Source of the DNA: Gymnopilus junonius
Lineage: Eukaryota; Basidiomycota; Agaricomycetes; Agaricales; Galerinaceae
DNA: 64,000 nt
Direction of reading: 5' to 3'
NCBI GenBank assembly: GCA_015501075.1
Contig: JADNYJ010000007.1
Location: 496,001 to 560,000 of the forward strand
Shown: piece after piece, positions 11,185 to 23,218 of the stretch
Layout of the letters: each line of letters opens with the position of its first letter
Position numbering within the stretch: position 1 is the first letter of the stretch
Notes under the pieces: generated by a model
What the model saw: the letters and a program-made list of their open reading frames with translations, nothing else
The model's database searches: none
Told to the model about the DNA's origin: nothing
Program-made: the position numbers and the translations under genes

Positions 11185-14100
11185 ATGACTGGCCTCTTCT
11201 GGCGACAGTTACGAGCTTTTATCTGGAAGAATTGGATCGTGCTTTCGAAGCATTGGTTTGTACGTTCAAGTTTGTGTTTGCTTCTTGGATACAAATCATT
11301 GACGCCTGGAGGGATTTCAGTGGTCGATATTACGTTGCTTCATCGGCCCAATCTTATATGGAGCTTTCGTTGCATTTGCCCAGGTACTTCTAAACAGATT
11401 GAACAACGTATGTCTTGCATCTAAAGTACTGTTTGGCCTGTACTAATGCCAATTCAGTACGGTCTTGGACAACCTGTCCCTATATTTTCTCTGCAAAGCC
11501 AGTTTGATGGCAAAACTGCCTTGATATGGGTCGACGCTACAGACGGAACCAGTAATCCAAGTCCTGCCAGCATCATCTCTCGGATCACATCCGGTTTTAC
11601 TCCAGCTCAACTTGCGTCAGTGAGGCAGACATCGGACCCCGCAGACATACCATCTCAATGTCCTCAAAACTTTAACCTATTCTCTCAATGTTTTGCCGCC
11701 ATCGCTTTCTATGACATCCCTGCGAACGCAAGTGCATCAAGGCCCATCAACTATACCATACTAGCAGACGCCGGTCTTGCACATATTGATGTAGTGCATC
11801 ATAAAAGTGATTTCGAGAAGCGTATACTTCCTTTGCAGTGGTCTCTAGACCAAGTAAGTTATAATAATCACTAGCGTCGATGATCGAATTCTCATCCATC
11901 TTTAAGGCTATCATCGAGCTGCAAACAGGCGTCCAGCAACAAACTCCGCTAGAGTGGCCATTCAATCAGGAAACGAATGAAGAACAAATGACTCAAATTC
12001 GACTTAGTGAGTAGGTACAGGTGTTTGATTATACTTTACTGAAGAAAATTCTTTGTAATTTCCAGGCTACATTCGAGGCATACGGACATTGCTTGTCCTA
12101 GCCTTGTAAGTTAATAAGAGTCACTACCAAACCTAGATCGCGAATGCTAATTGAGTTTCATCTACCTAGTTTCATAGCTTTTCGTAGGCATTGCATACCA
12201 ACTTCCAGGATCAGTTGCAAATGAACGTTCGATGCTCATCACCGAGCACTTGAAGGCAATGGGACTTTTGGATTCGGCAAGGGTAATGTAAGTACTGATT
12301 CTCTACTTCCATCTTTCATTTCTAAATTTTGTGTAGATCGTGGCATGTTGCTATTTCATTATCCTACCTGCCCGCTTGGATCATCGTCTCATTGACTTGG
12401 AAAGCCCGTGTATTTACTGCTTCCAACGGCGGCCTCATTTTTGGCCTGCACCTTCTCCTTGGATTAGTTCTGGGAAGTTGGTCACTCTTCGTCGCAGCTC
12501 CGTTTGGAAAGAGTCCACAATTGGCCGCCGTAGTGTCTACACTACTGGCGATCGTTTTTGCAATCCTTGGTTTGGTGATAAAGACCAACGGGAGTGGAGT
12601 GATATTCATTTTTTCGCTCCTGTTCCCACCTTCTTTCTACATGTTTGCGATAAAGGCGATATGTGGCTATGAAAATCACCAAATTGCTTCGCATGTTTTG
12701 AAGGGAGATCCAGATAGGGGCATTGTAATCCTTCCTGCACTGATCGCTGCTGTTGTAGGTATAAAATTTCAATCCTCTTGATGGCTATATTCATTTTTTT
12801 GTTTTCTCTTTAGATTGACATCTTCCTTTGGCCTTATCTAGCTGTTCAACTTGAAAGGTATTTGTATGACGCACGGCCAGTGGCGGTACGCGAAAGCCCA
12901 GTTTTGGACTTTCTGGAAGAAGGCACCTGCTCAAGAACACCCTTCGCTACCTGAAAATATGGCTATTTCGATTCGTGACCTGACCAAGATCTACAAGACG
13001 TCTAGGTTTAGCTCAAAGGGCAATGTGACTGCAGTCTCGAATTTGAGCCTTGAGGTACCGAAGACTGGGATATTTGTGCTTTTGGGTTCCAATGGGTACG
13101 TCTATATCTAGTGAAATCTTTCAACGACCACCTCATAAAGGGAACATTCAGGGCTGGAAAATCAACGGCATTATCTGTCATTGGTGGTTTGACAAGTATC
13201 AGCAGTGGTACAGTAACATTCGAAGGCGGTGCTCCAAGACCGCCTCGAGGTACGCTCGGAATTGTGCCTCAGAAGAACGTCCTCTTTCCGGAACTGAGCT
13301 GCATACAGACCCTGCGAGTTTGGAAAGCAGTCAAGTGGTCCAAGAACTCCGAAGCGGATGAAGACCTGGAGCAACTTTTGCGTGATTGTGATCTAGAGAA
13401 AAAGATCAATGCCAACGCGGCGACGCTTTCTGGAGGACAGAAAAGGAAGCTGCAGTTGGCCATCGGTCTTCTTGGAGGATCTAGAAGTGCGCTTCTCTTT
13501 TCTGAACCTACTGACGGATTCACTGACTTATTCTTCCAGTCGTCCTTGTTGATGAATGTACCTCAGGTGTCGATCCGCTCAGTAGACGAGCCTTATGGAA
13601 GACCTTGACTGCTTACCGCGAGGATCGTACCATCGTTTTCACCACGCATGCAAGTAGCACCCTTTTTCCAATTCACGCGTATACTAATTCAAATTATAGT
13701 TTCTTGATGAAGCTGACCTTCTTGCTGATTACATTGCCATTCTTGCGGCACCTGGCAAGGTTGTTGCCGCTGGACCTCCTGTTGCACTGAAGAGGGACCT
13801 TGGAGAGGTTATACCATGCAAGTCACATTTTCCCCGTCTGCCGACCCAGAAAAGGCGGAGGCAACAGTAAGCGACGAGCTGTTGCAGAGGATTAAGTTGA
13901 TAACACCTCAAACTTACATATCCACTCCTTCACCTTCGCAATCTTCTTACCATCTGAAACGAGGGATAGTGAAATCATCCGTCAGGTACTAGATATCCTT
14001 GATTCTGAAACGCAATCCGGAAAAATTGTATCATATTCCATCTTGGGCACAACCATCGAGGATATATTCTGGATCTGATGCGCAAACATGGTCTTCCTAA

Positions 14101-16880
14101 TCAAGAAGACGACGAGCACGAGAAGACACCACGAGATTCTCCTTCACCGTTACCCAAAACATCGGTCATGGAACTTCCTACAGGAAGACCCGCCTCGCCT
14201 TTAAACAAGCCTTGACGATATTCTACAAACGCTTGCTCATAGCAAGACGGAGCTGGTTGACGCAGGTCCTCACTATCGTAGTCGGCGTCGCAGGAGCTAC
14301 TATACCTTTGGTGTTCCTCGCACACCACCAACCACAGTGTGAGAAGCGATTCCTCGACACAACTTCCATACCCCTTTTCCTTCCAGATTCCCCAGTAGTA
14401 CCTTTCGCTTTTTTGCCATCTGCTGCCGTCCTGTCACAACCTCCTGGCATCATCGCGGCTCTAGGAAATAGCGCAGCGCTGCTTTCAACCACCAATATAC
14501 CCGATAATACTACTTTTGTCAATACCATATCGCAGAATTTCAGGAATCTCTCCTTAGGGGCGTTTCTTTGGATCTAAATACCGGAGCGTCCTTGGTTGCT
14601 TGGGAGGCTTCACCTCCTGGATATACTGGGCCCGCAATGCTCAATCTTGCCACCAATATACTGTATAACCGGGCTCTCAATAGTACTGGAAGATTTGCTC
14701 AGACACCCGCCATTATCAATGCGACCTATACCCCTTTCCCAGCGACGGCTCTTGGCACCTTGGTTTCTTTGAGATGGATCGCATTTTTTGGACTTGTGAT
14801 GGTCAGTGTATACATTCAGATTCAGATTTCAGGTTTTGAGATCATTTTTTATAGGCCATATACCCAGCCTTTTCAACCCTCTATGTCGCTAAAGAACGCC
14901 GCTCTTCGGTGCAGGCAATGCAATTGTCAAATGGTTTAACCAATCCCGTTGGCCTCTGGCTTGGACACCTCATGTTCGATTCAATTGCGATCTTAATCCT
15001 TTCGACTATCATTATCATTGTCTTTGCTGTTGCCGAATTCGACCAGTTCCATGGTCTTGGCTTTCTCGTATGTGTTCATGTGGTCATACATTGGGCTATA
15101 CTAACCAACTTTCCAGTGGTTTACTATGGTCCTCTATGGTGTGACAGCAGCTCTGTTCTCTTACTGTATCTCCTTATTGGTTTCCACTCCTCTGGCGGCC
15201 TTCGCTGCTGTGGCTGCATATCAATTTGTTATGTTCCTGGTGAGAACTTCCATGGTCTTGGTATCGAACCACGATTTGATGACTTTTAGCTTTATATCGC
15301 TTCATATTTGCTCGTCTTAACGTATGGGCCAGTTACGGAGTCAGACAAGCTAACAACGATTATCCACTTCACAATTTCTATCGTCGCCCCAGTATCAAGT
15401 CTTGTAGGTCCGATATTTTGTCGACGTGTTGTGTATACTAAACACGACTCTAGGCTCGTGCTGCTCTGGTGGCCATCAATGAATTTTCATTATTGTGCTC
15501 TGGGGATAATGTTGTTCGCAATTCGTCCCTTGGGACAATCAAAAAATTTGGAGGACCTATCCTCTATCTGTTCGTGTACTCCTTCGTCTTGCTAGCTATT
15601 CTTGTTTGGGTCGATTCCGGTTCCCGATTACCACGCCGCCTCAAGCCACGCAAGGTATCTTCGGGTACAGGAACCGCTTCATCCTCCAAAGAGGATGTGA
15701 CTGCTGCTGCGGAAGCTGTGGCTACGTCCGATGATGCCCTCCGCGTCCTGAACGTGTCGAAGACCTTCGATGGAAACAATGTCGTAGATGATATTAGCTT
15801 CGGAGTATCGAAAGATGTTATCTTTGCTCTTTTAGGTCCCAATGGAGCTGGCAAGACAACAACATTCAACATTATTCGTGAGTGTGACCTGTTCTTGCTA
15901 TGCTTCTCTAAACGTTCTCGTTCATGTAGGTGGCGATGTTGTACCCGATATTGGCGATGTCTTCATCAATGGCACCTCTGTGGTCCGCCATCCACGAACA
16001 GCTCGATCCTCTCTTGGAGTTTGCCCACAGTTCACCGCGATCGATTCCCAGCTCACTGTTCGAGAACATCTGATGATCTACGGAAGGCTGAAGGGATTAA
16101 GAAAAGGGACAGAAGTAGACACTAGTGTGGAGGCTATTTTGCAAGGAACATCGTTGGCCATATACGCGGACAGGTTGGCCAGCAAGCTATCAGGCGGAAA
16201 TCAGAGAAAACTTTCTCTTGCGATTTCTCTCATTGGAAACCCTTCCGTTGTTCTCATTGACGAATTCTCGACGGGTATCGATCCCAAGATGAAGCGAGAT
16301 ATGTGGCAGACGCTGCGTACGGTTGCTGCTGGAAAAGCTGTCGTCATTACTACCCGTAAGCCGTTCCATTTTACCGTTTTACCGGTTGTATTGACTAGTT
16401 CCATGGCAGATTCTATGGAAGAAGCTTCTGCGCTAGCCAGCAGTGTGGGCATACTGGCCAAACGCATGCTCGGTAAGTTACTTGCTTCAGAGTGCATACC
16501 ATATTCATCTCATTCTGCAGCCGTCGGCACCACCGAGTTGCTCTCTACCCGTTATGCAACATATGAAGTACACTTTACATGCCGCACCCGGGAAGAAGAG
16601 GTCAAAGCACGCTCATTGATGTCCCTCATCCCTGGCTCGCGCAAGGCCGATGATGTGGCAACGCGGTTCGAGGTCCCATTGTTTCTGGAGATGGCGAAGG
16701 ATTCTCGCTTTCAAATTGTTCAACACGTTGGCCAGCCATGGTGACTTTACGGAGTATACGGTGGAGAGAGCTTCGTTGGAAAGCGTGTTCTTGAAAGTCA
16801 TTCGAGAGAATAATATTAAGGAAGAGGATAATGAGCGGAATCGTGGGCGTCGAAAGGCATGGTGGAGACTCTGGCCATGA
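11185..16880 (+). CDS. ABC transporter, subfamily A (full size), with multiple single-base frame breaks
   Basis: The N-terminus ([17 protein letters not shown]) and the order TMD1-NBD1-TMD2-NBD2 are those of a fungal ABCA. NBD1: Walker A GSNGAGKST split by an intron at 13096-13151, signature LSGGQKRK, Walker [17 protein letters not shown]2: Walker [10 protein letters not shown] (about 15837), signature LSGGNQRK, Walker [15 protein letters not shown]-loop TTHSMEEA. About two dozen short introns are present; one has a GC donor near 13650. The frame breaks by one base near 12880, 13808, 13958, 14069, 14204 and 14558, and twice between 16670 and 16720. Those at 13808, 14558 and 16670-16720 read as a missing base in a short homopolymer. 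Conservation between breaks is high, so assembly error is as likely as decay. The family moves lipids or hydrophobic compounds across membranes. Confidence 0.85.
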
Positions 16881-17295
16881 CAAAATTTCTTGAGCCGACT
16901 GACGAGTGTATATGTTGTGAGGACAGATGTAAATTGTTTCTTATTTGTAACGTTGCTTGTAGTGTAAATGCTTGTGTAGCAAGTAGATATGTAGACATTG
17001 TATTCCAATATCATCGGACCGATACATACATAGTGAATTAAAGTTAGAATTTCCAAAGGACTGCTTAGTTTGCAGATTCTGGGCATGTGCCCTTGGCTGA
17101 ATTCTCTAGGTCAACCTGTACGAGAAATGAATGCAGACCACGTTCCAGCGGCTCTTGTTAAGAATATACCAGAGGACCAGATGCAGTGCTCTAGCAGATC
17201 TACTTGGAGAAGAACGGCGTGACAAATCAAATTGTCGTCAAACCCCTTCGCATAAACTGCAAAGAGATGTGGATATCGTTTTTTCCCCTTGTGGA
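16881..17295. other. Convergent intergenic region
   Basis: Lies between the 3' ends of the ABCA gene (plus) and the membrane protein gene (minus). AT-rich, with nothing recognised beyond likely 3' UTR sequence. Confidence 0.4.
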
Positions 17296-18109
17296 TTAGG
17301 AAACTTTCAGGTTCCGTTTCTGAACTCTGACATGCTGAACGATGCCATAGAGGTAGCGGTTTATTCTGGCAGCAATAGGCAATCCGACCACTATGACGGC
17401 TATAATGCTGCAGACCACAGGAATGACGGATGACGGAAGAACGCCAAAATGCAGTGGTTCGACGATGATATGAATTGGAACGGTGTAACGCGAGGTATCA
17501 TCCAGCTTGTTGCTGGCCCAAGGAGTCAAAACGCCAGTATGAACGAACTGTATTCGCGCGTATTTCCGTCGCGTTTCTGTTGCCTCTATGGCGATATTTT
17601 GGTCTGCGAATACTTGGAGAGATTGCGGGTCGAAATTCCATGAAGAAATCGTAGGATTCTGTTCAAATTATCAGAGACAGAGAGTAGATATATTTAGTTT
17701 GAAAGAGACGTACAAATGCAGCCAGGACAACCGGAGAGTAAACTTCTGAAGCCTGTCCATTCATCTGCGTCTAGGTCGAGAACTAACCATAGCTCATGCG
17801 GACAAGATTCCGGTCGCTCTGGATCCCACTTATCGAGTCTTGTGCACACTGTTCGAGGTAAAACAGAGCCAAGAGGGGCCGAGGTAACGTTGATTTGAGT
17901 ACTTGAACTGCTAGGACGCAGAATGGGCCTGTTGTATTTGTGGGTACAGAAAACAATGATGGAATAAGTGCAGAGACTGACCATTTTTCAGTGAAAGCTA
18001 GTTTCAGGAGGGGGTTTTTTGAGGCCGAGAAATTAACAATTTCTGTATTCCCCAGAACGGGGCCAGATAGGAGTAGTAAGAGAGTCCACAGCCATGGTAA
18101 AGAGAGCAT
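17296..18109 (-). CDS. Conserved single-pass membrane protein of unknown function
   Basis: Three exons on the minus strand. Exon 1 starts MLSLPWLWTLLLLLSG, a clear signal peptide. Exon 2 carries CPHELWLVLDLDADEW. Exon 3 (17296-17658) carries TGVLTPWASNKLDDTSRYTV followed by one membrane helix (VIPVVCSIIAVIVVGLP) and a short basic tail. The topology is therefore lumenal domain, one C-terminal helix, cytosolic tail, as in an ER or secretory-pathway type I protein. One base is missing near 17753-17760 in exon 2; correcting it gives a splice phase that matches exon 3. I considered the PIG-X/Pbn1 family because of the layout but see no decisive motif, so I leave it unnamed. Confidence 0.65.
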
Positions 18110-18899
18110 GTTGCAAGTCGCTGTCACAGGACCAGCGGAGTATGTAATTATAGAATCATGGCTCTCTGATCTCGACTTGCAAGTTGCTAAAACCTCATAT
18201 TTTTTTCTATCACTCTGGACTATCAATTCGCAATCTCCAGCATGGAGGAGCTCTAAAATTTTACTTGAACTTCTAGTCATTGACTACAAGTCAAACCTTG
18301 CAGAACGGGTGACCAAGTCGTTTCCCAGCTTAGGCAGCAACTGACGAAGGCTGATCCACTTTCCAGTGCTTTTACGTCGGGGAGAAGCAGGGTGTGTAAA
18401 CAATCCCAATTACTCCGACACTTACAACGGTACTGATATACGCCCCGTTCTAGATGACCTCCAGTTGAATATAGTATCCGCAATGTCCGAACCTCAGTTA
18501 GACTATACACATCTGGCCAATATCTGAAGCTTAGTGGGCGTGAATCTTCAGAGATGGACCTCGTAATCGCGACTACATACCCGGTTGGAAGTACTCCAGC
18601 AGCAACCGAGCTAAACTCTGTTCCAATAGGAGACTGAGTTGCAATCCTTGATCTTGTGTCTCAAAAAGAGTATGAACCATTCAACGGAGGAAAGATTTTC
18701 CTGCTGGACGGGTTAGAACGGCTGAGGGATCCTGTCGAGGCAATGTTGGAAGGATAGCCGTGGTTTGACTTGCTGCAATCGGGCAAGGAGGACTAATCCT
18801 CAACAGACACGAAGTTGGAACCACCTGTTCATTCTCTCCATTTGTCTCCGCGATATTCTCAAGATTACCGCCAAGTTTGTTTTGTGAGAGCATATCGCG
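18110..18899. other. Unassigned stretch downstream of the regulator remnant
   Basis: Minus-strand frames between 18290 and 18893 look faintly coding and may belong to the Zn2Cys6 remnant next to it, but they are broken in all frames and carry no motif I can name. Confidence 0.3.
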
Positions 18900-19330
18900 G
18901 GCTCCCTAGCTACTTACTTGATCCGAAAACATGTTATCATGTTTCGACTGGGCGATATCGGGCTTCCAGTACGGTTCGAAAGCAGACCTGCTTGATCATC
19001 GCCAAGCCATGAAAGCGTCGAGTGTCATCCCTTTCATGTATTGACATTCCTGTCCACCAGTTTGTTTTGAAGGAGGCAAAGAAGATGGACAAGGACTGGA
19101 AAGGGTGCCTTCGAAAATGTTCCATGCGAATTCGACATCGTGTCTTCAACGCCTTTACCCATAATTGTAGGTTGTTGAGTTGTTCTTCAAGAATTTGTAC
19201 CGTTGCCGACATTATCGAGGGAATGCACGTCCAAGCTGGCAGTTGTTGTAAAGCTTGACCTGGGTCCCCTTGGTTATTTTCGGGAACTTGAACGGTCCTT
19301 GGCAGATTATGCAACTTGCTTCGGGGAGAA
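18900..19330 (-). pseudogene. Degenerate Zn2Cys6-type transcription factor remnant
   Basis: On the minus strand a Cys-containing segment (SCIICQ .. NNCQLGRAFP) is followed by DNVGNGT and then by the coiled segment QILEEQLNNLQ, the order seen in fungal binuclear zinc cluster regulators (Cys6 cluster, linker, short dimerisation coil). The pieces lie in three frames and the zinc cluster lacks several of the expected cysteines, so it cannot work as it stands. It lies beside the P450 cluster and could once have been its regulator; that is inference only. Confidence 0.4.
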
Positions 19331-19561
19331 TTCACTACCGTCAGATATACATCCAGTCCTCCAGCTTACTAGGGCACGTTCGAGGGACTGTTGATCCGAA
19401 AATTCTGCTGAACTGCATTTAGAGTGTATTGTATGTGCACCAGCTGTAATACAACGTGAAAGTAAGATTCGTTATCATTCTTATTAATATCTTTTCTGAC
19501 ACGGTGCCCTTCTGACATAGATTTAATTCCAATTTCAGGCGAGTGTCAACCTGAACGAAGA

Positions 19562-19568
19562 TATAAAT
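19562..19568 (+). promoter_or_regulatory. TATA box of P450 copy 1
   Basis: TATAAAT about 56 bases before the ATG at 19624. The same heptamer precedes copies 2 and 3 at similar distance. Confidence 0.55.
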
Positions 19569-19623
19569 ATCAACAGTTTCTCTATCAAGACCAAATCAAG
19601 AGTCCTTTCTTCTTCCCAGCAAC

Positions 19624-21852
19624 ATGTTATTCATGCCAATGAGTGGAATGGACAAAGTCGTGTTGGTGACGACGCTGGCAGCAACCTTATTCATATATCT
19701 CAGAAACAGGACACGTAGTGCCTTACCCTATCCTCCAGGCCCCGCGAAACTACCTTTGCTCGGAAATGTACTCGACTTCCCCCGCAGTTTTCCATGGGAA
19801 ACTTATGCGCGATGGGCGAAGGAACTCGGTACGCTTTAGCATTACGCCAGTTAGAAAGCGCTTAGACAGAGGTACCTTGCTAGATTCCGATATTATCCAT
19901 CTCAGCGCTGTCGGAAAGGACTTCATATTGCTCAATTCCTTCAAAGCGGCCACTGACCTCCTTGACAAGAAATCAGCTATCTATTCGGACAGGTGTGTTA
20001 GGTACCACCTTTGAAGTAAATCTCTCACCTAGAGCCCGATAAGGCCTTACTTTACAATGAAGAATGAGCTGTGGGTGGACCGCTGTCCCTTCAATGTCGT
20101 GTTAAGCTGATGCCAACGGCTTCCTTTATGTCGTAGCATGGGCTGGGATTGGCTCTTTTCCAGCATGCCTTACGGCGAGCCCTGGAGAGAACGTCGGCGG
20201 ACGTTCCAGCAGTATTTCAGCAACCGAAGCACACATGTGTATCAGACTCACCAGATAAAGTTTGCGCGCAAGGCGTTACTTCGCCTCCTGGATCATTCTG
20301 AGGATTTCTTTGGCATTATTCACCAGTAAGTGTCCTCGCTCGTGGACCCTAAGGCGATGTAACGTTGCTGACGAGTTTTTCTGATAGCCTGACGGGTGGG
20401 GTAGCAATATCTCTGGCTTACGGTTTCAAAATCCAAGATGTCAATGATCCATTCATTGACCTGTCTCAACGTGCTTTTCAATCTGCCCTCAATGCTACTC
20501 TGCCAGGAGCATTCCTAGTAGATGTGATACCATGGCTTAAGTACGTTCCGGAATGGGTCCCTGGTGCCGGGTTCCAGAAGAAAGCAAAAGCATGGAGGAA
20601 GCTTCAGGCAGCTTTTCGTGAGCTACCTTACGCTGAAGCAGTGAAAAGTTTGGTCAGTTCTGGCTAGACATTTTGTCAAATAGGCGAGGCGCACTTACAC
20701 AGGCATGGTTAACAACAGGCCTCGGGCACAGCAATGCCGTCCTTTACCTCACACTGGTCGGAAAAGTTAGTCAACACCTCCGATTCTAGACGGCAAGAAG
20801 GAGTCGTTAAGGACGTAGGAGCCATTGTATTTGCCGGTGAGGCTCAACAATTTCCTGAGCAATTTCCGCCTCCGTCAACTGAAATTTCTATTAATAGGTG
20901 CTAACGACACGACTGTTGCAGCAATTAAAACATTTTTTGCTGCCATGCTATCCTTCCCTGAGGTACAAAATGTGCACAGGCTGAATTGGATCGTGTCCTT
21001 GAAGGAAGGTTGCCTGAATTTCAGGACGAACCAAATCTACCGTATATCTCTGCGCTCGTTAAAGAGCTCCTCAGGTGCGCTCCTTCCTGTATTCGTCGTT
21101 CGTTTCATTCAAGTTGAACTGACATCGTCACCCGTAGATGGAGGCCAGTGACGCCTTTGGGTCAGTTCCTCAAACGAACACCATACGTTCCTACCTTTAA
21201 TCATACTCCCGACTTCTCAGCTTTACCCCATCAAGTCACCGAGGACGACGTATATGGAGGGTACCACGTACCTAAGGGGGCCTTCGTCATTGCCAACGCA
21301 TGGTGAGCTTCTCGACGATGTTTCACTCTGTGGGCTGAACATTGCATAATTGTCTTAGGGCGATGCTCCATGACGAAGAAGACTACCCTGACCCCTTCTC
21401 GTTCCGACCAGAACGCTTCTTGACAGAAGACGGGAAACTGAACTCAGCTGTGCGCGACCCTAGTTTGATGGCCTTTGGATTTGGCCGACGGTCAGTACCA
21501 CATATCGGTCCTCATTCCTCTCCGTCTGAAGTTACTTTCGTGTCCAGAATTTGCCCAGGTTCCCATGTTGCTGTTTCGATGCTGTGGCTTTGGGCTGCTT
21601 CCTTCCTTGCGACCTTTAGCGTTTCGAAAGCGGTGGACGAAGACGGTACGGTGCTCGAAGCTTCCGTCGAATATCAATCAAGCAGTGTGACGTTGTGAGT
21701 GAATTCTGCCAAGATTATATACTGATGCGAATTGACAACTCGCATTCCATTACCTTTTTTTCCAGTCATCCTCTACCTTTCAAGTGTACGATCAAACCGC
21801 GATCGAAGCTTTGGAGGAGCTGATTAGGTCTCATTCATTGGCAGAAGCTTAA
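19624..21852 (+). CDS. Cytochrome P450 monooxygenase, copy 1
   Basis: Twelve exons. An N-terminal membrane anchor precedes the hinge YPPGPAKLPLLGN. The C-helix region MPYGEPWRERRRTFQQYF is present, as are the oxygen-binding I-helix AGANDTT, the K-helix ExxR (KELLRW), PERF-type FRPERFL, and the heme loop FGFGRRICPG split by an intron. Length is normal for a microsomal fungal P450. Two bases appear missing: in an A-run at 20967-20970 and at about 21808 near the C-terminus; copy 2 keeps the extra base at the latter site. Both are probably assembly errors. The nearest functional label usually given to this group is O-methylsterigmatocystin-oxidoreductase-like; the substrate is unknown. It heads a tandem array with copies 2-5. 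Confidence 0.88.
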
Positions 21853-23172
21853 CACCGGGAAATGAATTGATACGAGGGGCGTAGCTGGGGACTTCCATCT
21901 GCCTCACGGTCCTGTTGTGACTCCCTCGTATACAAGCTGCCTTCAACTAAATTGTATACTAGTCTACAATTCTCCGGTGCCACCCTCCACGGCAAATGAA
22001 AGGAAGTTTCTATATCGGAAGCGCCATGTATGGTCTTACAGATTACCAGATCTGCTTTCTGTCTATGTTATTCAAATTCTAGATCTGGGTCTAACATAGA
22101 AGTTATGATCTGTGAAATACGAATCTACACCTCAAGTGGGTGCGAAACTGGAAAGTTATTGATGGACAACTTTGCGCTGTCTATTCCGTCGCAGTCTCGT
22201 GAAAAAGACGTTACTGACCATATTTTTGAAATGATAGTGGATTTGTAAATATAGTATCGCCCCAGGCTGCCAATAGATAATAACCCCTTGGGCCAAAATG
22301 TATTGCACGCCAGGACCGAACACGATATGCATTTAAGGAATGCCTCCGAATCAGGCGCTTGAGGACTCCACTCAGTTGGACATATACCTGACTCCGCCAC
22401 ACTTTTCCGGAGAAAACAGTCTCCGTTTTACTTTGCGCGGTTCGACCACGCATTACGCTGCGGCTGCCAGCAAGAGGCAGAAATAGTAGAGTTACGAACA
22501 GAGATTTGGCCCATATGTATAAGGCGAAAGTGGGGCCCCCATGTCGTATCTATTTCGGGGCAGTGAGTTGCGCATGTACGGGGCGGTCTTCAGGGCGCAT
22601 GTATCGAAGAAATGTATTATGTATTCGAGGAAAGAAAACTCGTTTCGAGGGGTTCGAGGGGTCGACATAAATCCCTATATTCGTGTCACATTGTTTACTA
22701 TTTCACTGAGTCTATAGCCCTCCGAGATGCTGATGATACGTAAAATGATCATGTGCGCGAGCCGCGAAAAGTCAAAAAGCCGCTGGCCGGAACTTGCGTT
22801 ACACAAATCGCACTCCACTCGCGATTGATATTTTCCATGGTATCCCATTATCGCCAACGCTGGGTTAGCAGCTATATCCTGCACATGCATCCGAACGCGT
22901 CAAGTAAACTCTGGTTCACTTACCCAAATTGTACACTGCAATCCACTCACTTCTCCTTTGGAACTTACACGACATACATGGCACTCCACAATGCTCACTC
23001 AGTCCTCTTCTACTGGAACGCTGCCCCATGCCGCGATATTTTATTTCCTGGAATCCCGGAATTGTGGAAAGGTCATCTGCACCAAACCCCCTTTATCTCT
23101 TTGACGAGGCGATGTCATTCCATTACCAGAGTAAGAATCCGTATTGAAGTACTTGAGAAACTGCCAGAGGCC
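21853..23172. other. Intergenic between P450 copies 1 and 2
   Basis: Mostly unrecognised. From about 22850 it resembles the upstream region of P450 copy 3 (26690-27150), so it is duplicated promoter sequence. Confidence 0.5.
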
Positions 23173-23179
23173 TATAAAT
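23173..23179 (+). promoter_or_regulatory. TATA box of P450 copy 2
   Basis: TATAAAT 40 bases before the ATG at 23219, in a block of upstream sequence shared with copy 3 (for example GATGTCATTCCATTACCAGA). Confidence 0.5.
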
Positions 23180-23218
23180 GCTAGTTCCTCTGGTGAAGCA
23201 ATTCTTCATTTCCCCACC

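Noticed and set aside
17296..18109. Naming the membrane protein PIG-X/Pbn1
   Set aside because: Topology fits but no diagnostic residues are visible, so the name would be a guess.
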